Assembly (NCBI GenBank): GCA_032718865.1
Contig: JALUTQ010000001.1
Location: forward strand, 124,001-188,000
Length of the DNA stretch: 64,000 bases
DNA from: Tilletia caries
Lineage: Eukaryota; Basidiomycota; Exobasidiomycetes; Tilletiales; Tilletiaceae
Reading direction: 5' to 3'
Under the pieces are notes generated by a model. It was not told the DNA's origin. It worked only from the letters and a program-made list of their open reading frames with translations, and did not search any database. The first letter of the stretch is position 1; each line of letters starts with the position of its first letter. Positions 55,587 to 64,000 of this stretch are shown piece after piece. The position numbers and the translations under genes are program-made.

Positions 55587-56300
55587 CATGACCGCCCCCA
55601 AGGGAAAAACCAAGCACGGCTCGGCCAGTCCGACCCGCCTTGGCTCTCAGCAGGTCCTTTCGGCTTCGAACAGCCTCCGGCTCTTATGCTTACACGGCTA
55701 CACCTCCTTTCGACTTCAAGCCGCTTTTTACCGTTCGTGGCCCACCAACTCGTTGCTCGATCCTAATCTCGATGCACCCCCCTTCTTCACCGTCCACACT
55801 ATCCACTTCTCGAGCGCCACCGATGAGAGCTTGTCTGCGCTGTCCCAGCCACGTTGCCCTTTGGATCGACACCGAGCGTTGAGGTTGAGTGATCCCTCCG
55901 CCTCGCGCCATGTTCTCTCGGTCGCGTATCAGCTCGCCACCCTTCCAACAGCGACTGACCGTGCTCCAACTAGTAGCGGCCGACAGTTTCAGACACGTTT
56001 CACCGGCAACAGTCAGATCCCCGGATCTTCCTCGCCCGCCCAATTTGGGGATCAGGTGTTCGCACTACAGAGGAGCACGGTTCGGCTCACACAGCCGATG
56101 GCGACCTGGCGCTGCTGGCTCGTGGTCTTTTCCTTTCAACAGCATTGGAAGATCTTCCTGCCGGCCCGTCTGTCTCACACGTCAAGCATGTCCAGCGGAA
56201 TCAAAACAGAAGAAGACCGACGGGTCACGGCAACATCGGTACTAACATCGGTACTATCCTCCTTTGGACAGCACTGTACCGGAAACATCAGATGCGTTCG
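55587..56300 (+). pseudogene. Possible relic of an FSH1-type serine hydrolase
   Basis: MTAPKGKTKHGSASPTRLGS opens at 55587 and is followed by LRLLCLHGYTS, the typical start of FSH1-family hydrolases. The rest of the open frame (to 56304) has no GFSQG nucleophile motif. Composition and frame suggest decay. Low confidence; the short match could be chance. Confidence 0.3.
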
Positions 56301-56970
56301 TTGATTCGTCGCCGTCGAATGCGGTTGTTCTTTCGTCGCCAGAAAACGCGGCCACCCAATTTGCGTCGGCGGACGACATCACCTCGACGTCGAAGATGAT
56401 GGTCGCTGCCTCGCTGCTGTTCGCCAATCGTCACGACCCAAATACGGACGGCCGACGGCGTGCCCAACTGGCCGGCGTACGATGCGAAGAGTAGATGCAG
56501 TTCATGGGCTCCAATACGACTGTCATTCCCGACACGTTCGGCAAGCTCCAAACAGATGCGTTCCTGGCGAATCCCTTCACCTACTGGATTTGATCAGACG
56601 CTTCCCTTCGTCTACCTTCTCCTCTTCGTCTTCTTCCTTCGCCTAGATTTGTTATATATGGCACGCTTCTTCTAATCTGGTTCAGGCGACACCGCGCAGC
56701 TTCGACACGTCCACCAACGCCACGGGCATGTACTCTCATTCAGATCTTTCTATACTCACTAACAAGAGACATTCACACCACTAACAAAGGACATGTATGT
56801 ACAAACTCTGGCTGCATTGCAATCAATATTATGGAGCGCTTCTTCATCTTTTTGTGATTGTCGAACCGCGCTTCGAGATCGGCAGGTCATCCTGCATCAG
56901 GCTGGGCCAAACTGGCCGGGTGGGTACGAGAAGTGAGATTCCTCAGGTATTCATTCGAGAATTCGGGCCC

Positions 56971-58335
56971 CTACTTGACTCCCAGTTTAGTCTTGAGTTC
57001 CCTCCCCGCATCCACCAGCGAGCTCTCCATCTTCTCCAGCAAGTTCTCAACGAACTCGCCGAGCAGGAGTGCCGTGCCTTCGTCCTTCTGGCCCTGTGAT
57101 CTCGTTCCTACTGTCCCACTGATGACGGACAACACCGAATCATTCTGCCTGATCCGGTCCCGGCTGGTCTGCGCGACATCACCGATCCGCTTTGTGGCCG
57201 CCTGCAACGCCTCGACGCTCTGCTTGAGCTGAGGCCCTGCCGCGTCGAGGAGATTCTGCAGCGCAGAGACAACGTCGGCATCTTTACTCTCGTTGGCGCG
57301 GTGCTGAACCAATTTGACGAGGGAAACAGCCTGTGAAGAGACAGGAGCAGACAAGTCAGATCTCAACTGTGGGATGAGGAATTGTGCTACGCAGTTCGCT
57401 CACCTCAAGCACCAGTCCAGATTGTTGCAGAGCGCGCCAAGGTAGTTCGGCACGTCCGATCGCTCATGTTCGCTCTGCATCACATTCAGTCATTCCGTCA
57501 GCAAAGATCTCAGTCAGGTGGGCCAGAGAGAGTGGTCCTCTACGTACCTGCAAGGAAATTGTCCAGGGCCTCCTTCAATTGTTCTGCAGTCGCCTTCCCA
57601 GATTCGAAGTCATGGAGCGCCAACGCAAAGACGACGAACTCTTTGCTTTCCTAAGTTTACTCGCAATACTCATCAGCCCATTGTCTATCTCTTCTTCCGA
57701 AACGCAGTACCTTCTTGAGACTCGCCCCTTCGTAGATCCGCAGCGGCGTCGAGTTCTCGCTCATGCAGTGCGATACCACTGGCAATGACCAGTACATTAG
57801 CATCAGCGAGGATGTCCGCTTCCTGTTCTTCATACGCCCGAAAGAGATTCAGCAAAAAAGGAAGAGACTATGCATGTGAAGGGTTTGCCATCGCACGCGT
57901 GGGTGACACTTACGGAAGTCATGGGGCCCAGCAAGGTATGCTCATCTGGTCGGAAATGAGGCTGAGACTGTGAAGTCGCGCTGATCACATAGCGGACCCT
58001 CTGCGGCCGGCGAAAAAGAAAGGCACCGAAGATTCAGTATTCCTGCTCGCATCGCAGCGGGATTTTTAAAGGTCAGAAGGTTTGCTCGCCGCGTAAAGTG
58101 TCCAGAACCGCTGCTACGTTGCCCCTCACCGAGGCAAGCGCACCGCTCGCGCTTGGTTGGAAAGAACCGTCGTGCCCAGTCAGGGCGAGTTTGGCTTGCT
58201 CAAGTCTGTAGATCTGTCGGGAGAGAGAACGGTCGATGCACTGTCCGAAATCGATGATTGTTAGCAAGCTGCAAGGCTTATTTGCGTGCGAAGCTGGTTG
58301 CGATCCCTCGGTCTCACCTTCGAAAAACGTTCCAT
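56971..58335 (-). CDS. Uncharacterised multi-exon protein with helical regions
   Basis: Start proposed at 58335 (MERFSK, GTGAGA donor), then an exon from 58240 with CIDRSLSRQIYRLEQAKLAL, an exon near 57900 with QSQPHFRPDEHTLLGPMTS, one near 57780 with LLNLFRAYEEQEADILADAN and ASGIALHERELDAAADLRRG, one near 57620 with EFVVFALALHDFESGKATAE, one near 57440 with DVPNYLGALCNNLDWCL and a final exon 56971-57330 (AVSLVKLVQHRANES ... LKTKLGVK). The pieces run in order on one strand, but phases between several exons do not match as I read them, so the model is incomplete or the gene is damaged. Predominantly helical; family not recognised. Confidence 0.45.
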
Positions 58336-59205
58336 TTTGGAATGCGACCCGAATCATTTCGTTCGTCTGTTGATTGAATCACAATTTCAGCACTCTGCAT
58401 ATTAGGACCCGTTCAGCAAGCGGTATGGACTCACATCTTTATCGTTACTGTCATACCTGCTTTCTTCTTCCATCTCCTGCGGCTTATATTAACCGAGATC
58501 TTCCTCTTTGCCTTTCTCCCCACCGCCTTATAACCTCATCCAACGCCATCATCATCACCACGCCACCATCGATTCGACTTCCTCGTCATCACGCCGATGC
58601 CTCGCGGGCTCATGGATCACGGGCTTCCCACCCTCCTTCCGCCTTAACCACCAACCTCGAGCAAGGTGAGTCTGGAGTCAGCTACTATCTGAGTTCTGAC
58701 CCTTCCGGCTTCCCTCAACAGTACCTGTATATCATGTATGTTAGTTTCCACCATCGCAGCCTCGCCACTTCCCAAGCAAGGAACACTGCATCCTCATGTA
58801 CCTTCTACTGTTCTTCATCATCATCCCTACGCATGAAGTCGAGGTAAGGATCAAGGAAGGAGCATTGTAGTCAGTGTAGGCGGCGCACGGTGAGAAAGGC
58901 ATCAAAAGAGTCGCACGGAAGTGGACGAAGACGTGTCGATCGTCCCGTTAGGATGTATGCCAGAACGTCTTTGGATTGTTCAATCTATGACCCATAGGTC
59001 TGAGTGGCTTGAACAGTATGTAGTCAGACAAAGTGTTCTGTCATGCGGATATACGCGGGTTTGAGAGTCTGCCGCGGGGATCTAGGATTAGAGAAGTGGA
59101 AGGAAGGGAGAGAGGCTGACGGGCGGGAGATACGTCGGTCATGAGTGGTGGGCCGAAGGAGGGAAGACAAATTCGTGCTGCCAAAGATACTATGGGGTGC
59201 CCCAA
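58336..59205. other. Intergenic stretch, no supported gene
   Basis: A plus-strand open frame at 58374-58847 is Ser/Pro/His-rich without recognisable motifs and probably reflects the pyrimidine-rich flank of the preceding gene. Confidence 0.4.
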
Positions 59206-60614
59206 CTACCAGCCACCACCACCCGGCTTACCGGCGCACGTCCACGAAGAATCGCGAACGCCCGGCCTGCCGATGACCTTGTACGGCGCGAAGCCGACAG
59301 TCTGAGCGACGGTGCCCATGTTTCTAGGATGATAGCCGTTCTGCCGGACGATCTGGAGGGCCTGGGGAATGACCTGGTTACTCGTGGTAGGGACGGTCTC
59401 GTGGTTGAAGATGATGACGTTCTGGGGCGCGTGGAGGGAGCGGTATCTTTAGGGAATGTCAAATCGTGGCAGCCGACCGGCCGACGTTTCATGCTAATGC
59501 TAGATGGCGAGAGTGGCGAGCTTTGCTGTCGTGCAAGGAAAGGGTTTGCAGATGTGATAAACATGGAGATGTATGTACGCACTGGTTGATCGAGAAGTCG
59601 GCAGGAGCACCATCAGCGTCGCGGATGTAGGCGTTCCAAGTAATAACGTTAAGGTTGTGCCTGTCGAAGGGAAGACCATTTGTCAGTGCTGAAGAGAAAC
59701 GGAAGTGAACAAACTTTCGTGCCAAAGACCTACTTCTGGTTCAGGTACTGGATTGTAGATGGGCTAGCGCTTCCGTAAGGAGGCCGGATGCAAGCAGGAA
59801 CCACACCTTGGGAGTGAGAAATGGAAGAGAGGATTGCTGGTCAACTCCAAGAGCCATGCACGGCGGGATGAATGTGGAAGGTGATGATGTATATTCTCAC
59901 CCAGAATCTTGAACAGGGCCTCCTCGACGAGTTGGACCTGCTGGTCGATCGCGGGGCGGCTGAGGGTCTCGATGTTTGGGTGAGACCAGGTGTGCGAGCA
60001 GATCTGATGGCCAGCGTTGTAGGAGTACCTCAGGGCCTGGACGCTGGCCTCATCGTAGATACATTTGCCCATATTGCCAACCACGAAAAACGTAGCGCGG
60101 GCGCCAATAGACGCAATATCGTCAGCGACCTTTCGATGGTTCTGATTGTGGTGGGGGCAAGAAAAAGAGACAAGGTGAACTCTGGAAAAAGGTGTTTGTC
60201 AGTACAGCGATTGCACTCTACTCACGATGGACTGGACAATGATCCCGATCAGGTACAAACACACATATCGAGCTTCAGTATCAGAACCTCGAACATGGCA
60301 GAAGCAGCAGGCGTTTTTGCGAGAAAGGGCGAGCTCACCGGGCCGTCGTCAAAGGTGAAAGCAAAGCACCCTTGAGTCCTGCACTGAGAGATTCCTCCCG
60401 AGACAACACTGCGTGCCGAGACATTTCCGCTGTGCTCCTGCTTGTGGAAGAGCTGGTATTCGTTCGGGTCCCGACGTTCCAGATCGGCGCGGACGAGGGA
60501 AGAAAGGGGCGGAAACCTGGGCTTGGGTGCGCTGGCGATCGAGGGCAACACTGATCCACCAAAGATGATGAGTACGAGGGAGAGGGCGAGAGTGCTGGGC
60601 TTGGAAGCAAACAT
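59206..60614 (-). CDS. Secreted chitin deacetylase (carbohydrate esterase family 4)
   Basis: Exons 60339-60614, 59901-60141, 59734-59806, 59583-59660 and 59206-59446 give about 302 aa. Signal peptide MFASKPSTLALSLVLIIFGG. The CE4 motifs are all present: TFDDGP (metal-binding Asp), ATFFVVGN, SHTWSHP (metal His pair), RPPYGS, VITWNA and the C-terminal VIIFNHE with the catalytic His. The protein ends with a Gly-rich GGGGW tail. These enzymes remove acetyl groups from chitin, giving chitosan in the cell wall. The 197-nt first intron is long for this window, and about two residues usual after DDGP are missing in my join, so a mini-exon may be overlooked. Confidence 0.85.
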
Positions 60615-60939
60615 GGTACCGGAGGATGTGAACAGAGTGGAATTAGGGGAGAGGGAGTGGGGCGAGAGTAGAGGGGTAAGGAGGGGAAGGGAAGGAAGAG
60701 ATAATGAAGAAAGGCGGTAAGCTTCGTCAAACGCTGCCTTTTTATACGCCAGAGGAAAGTGATCAAAGGTGAGCAGGAGGCCAGACTTTGAGATAAGAGA
60801 GAGAGGCAGCGAAAAAGAGGGTCAGCGGTTTCAGCAAGTCGAACATCTCCGGCCTTACGCGTCGTCGGGGCTATCTTGGGGTGCATGACCTCCAAGAGAA
60901 GATCGTCTGAACATGTACGCCGAGTAAGATGCAGCTAGT

Positions 60940-61880
60940 CAAAGTCGTTCTGTTACCTCGGCGGCATCCACACCTCCGATATGGCCAAATACCGAAGCTC
61001 TTGAGTATCAAATGGCCAAGAGTGTCGTGTTGGATGAAAGCAGCCTTTAGATGGTCCCAATGATCAGTAGCCTTGGTGAAGAGGCCTGTGATATTATCGA
61101 AAAGCAGGTCGGTGGGAATCTGCATATCAAGTGTATGCACATGTAGCGAGCAGCAGCACGTACCGAGCTGGAGAAGGAGCTTGACGAGGAACGCGCGTAG
61201 CCGATATCCCTTCTTGCTGCGCTGACACGTATATAACAAGAATGCGGCGGACTCGATGACAGTGGCCAAGTCTGAGTAACGGCACAATACGGGTCAGAAC
61301 GCCAGGATAATTTTTATCATCAAGCGGGATCAGGATTGGGGATGCTCACCACCACTAGGCGACTCGCCCAGTAACCTCTGAGCTGTCAACATTCCCAGCT
61401 CATCCGCCGGTTGACGTTCCGTCTCTGGAAGAGATGCACCTGAAGCAGAATCTTTCCTGTCAGCTGCCGACATGCACTCGAAGGATGATTCTAAAACTCG
61501 GAATAATGCTTGATGCCAAGCACATGATCGCAGACCGCATTGGCTTTCCTCGGCGGGCGCTGGAAAGAGAGGTAGAAGCGGCGGCCCATGGCTTGTGATA
61601 GCTGTTCGGACTTGGATGGTGATACAAAATGGGAACTGATGGCAAGATAGGACGCACCTGATTCCTTCATCCTTGCTGTTGTTGACGCTGGTTCTGGCTG
61701 AAAAGGAGGGACATAGAAAGGGAGAAAAAGTGAAAGATTGTCCTTCGCGGCCTTGGAGGAAGAAGGAACTGGAAGGGTTAAGGAAGAGAGTGATAAGTAT
61801 ATAGGGTCAGGACAGAGGCTGTGAGAAATGTCAGCATCATATTCATCAGGCGTGAGCGTGTGGAATCCAGTATCAACCTT
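60940..61880 (-). CDS. Uncharacterised multi-exon gene (tentative)
   Basis: Minus-strand pieces with splice signals: a Met at 61883 with VDTGFHTLTPDEYDADISH, a piece with RRFYLSFQRPPRKANAVCDH and LGIKHYSEF (about 61510), SDLATVIESAAFLLYTCQRS and KKGYRLRAFLVKLLLQL (about 61200), GTACGT...TGCAG, then LLFDNITGLFTKATDHWDHL and KAAFIQHDTLGHLILKSFG (about 61000). They look like exons of one soluble helical protein, not recognised; joins not verified. Confidence 0.35.
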
Positions 61881-61883
61881 CAA

Positions 61884-63308
61884 CGCTTCAGCACCGACGC
61901 AGGATGTTGTGAATTATATGCGTGTCGAGGTGTTTGGACTTTGAACTTTGGATGAATACAAGTGATTATGTTATTGCCTGCGGCCGCGCGGGACTGCTCA
62001 TGTTGATGTATCCTATGAGACCTTTTTGTGACGCTGTGGCCACCTCGCTCAAAGTAGCGTCTGAACACATGTCATTCAACTGCAGTCAGCGCAGCACACC
62101 AACCGCACAATGAAGCCATTGCTTGCAAAGCTACGTTCTTTTTCCCAGACGCGCAAGTGTACCCTCGCTGAAGTACCTCAGCATGTACCGCTGAGAAAAG
62201 GTCAGTTGCTTTGAAGCAGCATGCGGATGTCGTGGTCTCAGCGTCTCAGCAGCGTCTCAGACTTTCTAGCGGGTCAGCCAGTTCTTTTTGAGCGTATGTG
62301 TGTACCATGTCCATGTAAAGTCCTCTTGAAGCATCGTATCAGCAGCGTCCGGACAAAGAGTGCGTGGGGCGTAAGTTAAGGCGAAGCAGCCTGTGGACGT
62401 CGCGTTGGCAGCGTGTCGGCGCATGAGAATCTTCTCCCTGGGTGTAGATACCTTGGCGGACTGGCAGCGTGGCAGCTCTCCCTCTATTTTTTACTTTCAA
62501 ACCTCACAGCCTTTTCGGACAACGACCACTTGAGAGATGTGCAGGGACGTTTTTAAGAGCTTTATCAGGAAGCTGGCTGCGTTCATTGCGACGTCGAAAA
62601 GGACATTGACGTTGTGATGAGGCGCTGGAGTTGACGTTGACGTGAAATTGTTGACGTGCGAGTGGAACCGCTTGATTACCGATGGTCAGTATCGTTGTGG
62701 CCCTAACATGTACTGATGGCAATGGACATGCGCACCGGCAGCGACTTTGAGCGCGCCGATACGTTGCGATGCTGAGGAGCAGCATGCTCTCAAAGTTTGT
62801 GACACGATTTTGACGTTTTTGACAGCTCTAGTGCCTCGAGCGTGACCATTTTGACACACCAAAACCTGTTCAAACACGATAACTTCCGCTACAGGTGTTC
62901 AAATCGAGTCAAAGAACATGCGCTGGAAAGGTCTGAAACGATGGCGTTACATGAGCGAATTTTTGAGGTGTTGAGGTGTGAAAAGAGGAGTGGGAGTGGT
63001 GTGAAGGATCGCGGTAGGAATTCTCGAAGTTGCACTATAAGAATTAGTTATACTGAAGCCCCGGACTCCGGAGGCAGAGACTGGGGAATCCTCCGGCCCA
63101 CAGCCGGGTCACTATCTTCAACTTTTCGACGAACGCAACTGCCAAAGTGCCAACTGCCCAACTTACTCCAGCGTTCACTAACCTTCAAGTTTCAACTCTG
63201 ACCTGCCCACAAAGTACAACTTACAAGTTACAAGTCGTGCCATTCTTAGATCTCTTGAGCTACACGCTTACACCTACCAGGTGATGGTGATTGGCATTCC
63301 GGGTTCTA
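61884..63308. other. Gene-free stretch
   Basis: No convincing gene. TTGACG/TTTTGAC words recur at 62600-62860, without a clear repeat unit. Confidence 0.4.
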
Positions 63309-63339
63309 TTCCCCAGACTTTAGTATGGGGTTATATCTG
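63309..63339. repeat. 31-bp repeat with CCCC...GGGG palindrome, copy 2
   Basis: Exact match to 46315-46345, same orientation. It lies about 200 bp before a MULE start codon. Shortly after it, TATC(A/C)CAGGATGGTAC occurs twice (63346 and 63376), a 30-bp-spaced direct repeat. Confidence 0.7.
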
Positions 63340-63540
63340 GAGGTTTATCACAGGATGGTACGGTATTTTGATTTTTATCCCAGGATGGTACAGTGGCAAA
63401 ATTCAAATTCTCCTTCACCTCATTAATGCACGAAGCTCAGAGTAATTGAAGACTGTGTTTCAGCCACAGGCGGCACTCCATCACTGTCCAGTCCAAAGCA
63501 CCATCTCGACACTCCCGCCTACAGCTGTCCTGCCTCCGAC

Positions 63541-64000
63541 ATGCCCACTGCTCTGCGGCCGGTCTCTGCCGACGACACCTACGCGTCGCTAGAGGACTTC
63601 AAGCATGCTGTTCGCCTCTATGCAATCCAAAACAACTTCAATCCCACATGGGAACAGTCGAAGTCGACGTGGGTTGTGGCAGTTTGCAAGCACAAGAAGG
63701 CCAGTGGCTGCACTTTTCGGATTCGGGCACATGTTGACCAAGACGACACTGACGTGGTGCGCGTCTCGACCTTCGACGAAGGGCATGCATTTTCCGGCAA
63801 AGCGCCTTCGAAGCGCAAAGCCTATGCAGATCACGGCTTTCTTGTTTGCTGGTGAGGAATTAATCTATTCCCCTTCTCCCCCTTGCCAGATTCCTGCTTG
63901 ATTTTCTCTCAGCAACAGCCAACAGGCCTGGTGCCGTCTGCTACATGGTCTGCAGTCTAGAGTACTGATTGGCGCTGAATTTCAATTTTACCTTATTGTT
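63541..64000 (+). CDS. N-terminus of a second Mutator-like transposase (runs off the window)
   Basis: ATG at 63541; exon 1 to 63851 (GTGAGG donor). It reads YASLEDFKHAVRLYAIQNNF, SKSTWVVAVCKHKKASGCTF, RIRAHV and DEGHAF, the MuDR/FAR1-type N-terminal zinc domain (Cys, Cys, then His) found at the start of MULE transposases. The sequence differs from the MULE at 6052. The catalytic part lies beyond the window end. Confidence 0.6.

Noticed and set aside
58318..58357. Another homopolymer frameshift at the A5 run 58323-58327
   Set aside because: An ATG at 58335 in the other frame (MERFSK) joins the next exon in phase, so no frameshift is needed.

Overview
This is nuclear DNA of a filamentous or dimorphic fungus, almost certainly a basidiomycete. 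The evidence is short GT-AG introns (mostly 60-110 nt), a RAX2 polarity protein, a chitin deacetylase, and a transposon mix (DIRS-like tyrosine-recombinase retroelement, Mutator-like elements, a KDZ transposon with Cys-cluster domains) typical of basidiomycete genomes. The genus cannot be fixed from the sequence. Many small secreted cysteine-bearing proteins would fit a plant- or surface-associated lifestyle, but that is inference.

Layout. 1-4.75 kb: the 3' part of a DIRS-like retrotransposon (gag, RT-RNase H, tyrosine recombinase), broken by frameshifts. 5.77-10.25 kb: a Mutator-like element with one transposase gene in two frames. 11.9-26 kb: a compact housekeeping block: RAX2 with a C-terminal SH3 domain, a possible TRAPPII Trs65-like gene, AP-2 mu (11 exons), ERF4, RNA polymerase subunit RPB5 and a small possibly myristoylated protein. 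AP-2 mu/ERF4 and RPB5/25329 are divergent pairs about 290 bp apart. 26.7-46 kb: an accessory region with five small secreted-protein genes, a duplicated block carrying two of them, an 860-bp MITE with perfect 129-bp inverted repeats, an intact alpha/beta hydrolase, and a broken hydrolase paralogue split by a 3.9-kb insertion. Around the broken copy lie fragments of other host genes (cystinosin, D-lactate dehydrogenase, a CPA2 cation/proton antiporter). 46.3-51.9 kb: an apparently intact KDZ transposon with a 985-aa transposase and a second, opposite-strand gene. 52-58.4 kb: gene relics (ATP synthase delta exon, a possible FSH1-type hydrolase) and an uncharacterised multi-exon gene. 59.2-60.6 kb: a chitin deacetylase. 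63.3-64 kb: the start of another Mutator-like element.

Two threads tie the window together. First, several conserved reading frames are broken by one base exactly in a homopolymer of five (T5, A5, G5) or six (C6), both in transposons and in the conserved AP-2 mu gene; sequence error is therefore a serious alternative to decay. Second, 40-46 kb is a mosaic of truncated host-gene fragments around secreted-protein genes and insertions, which is the most unusual structure here.

All exon boundaries were read by eye from splice signals, reading frame and remembered family motifs; no alignment or search was run.
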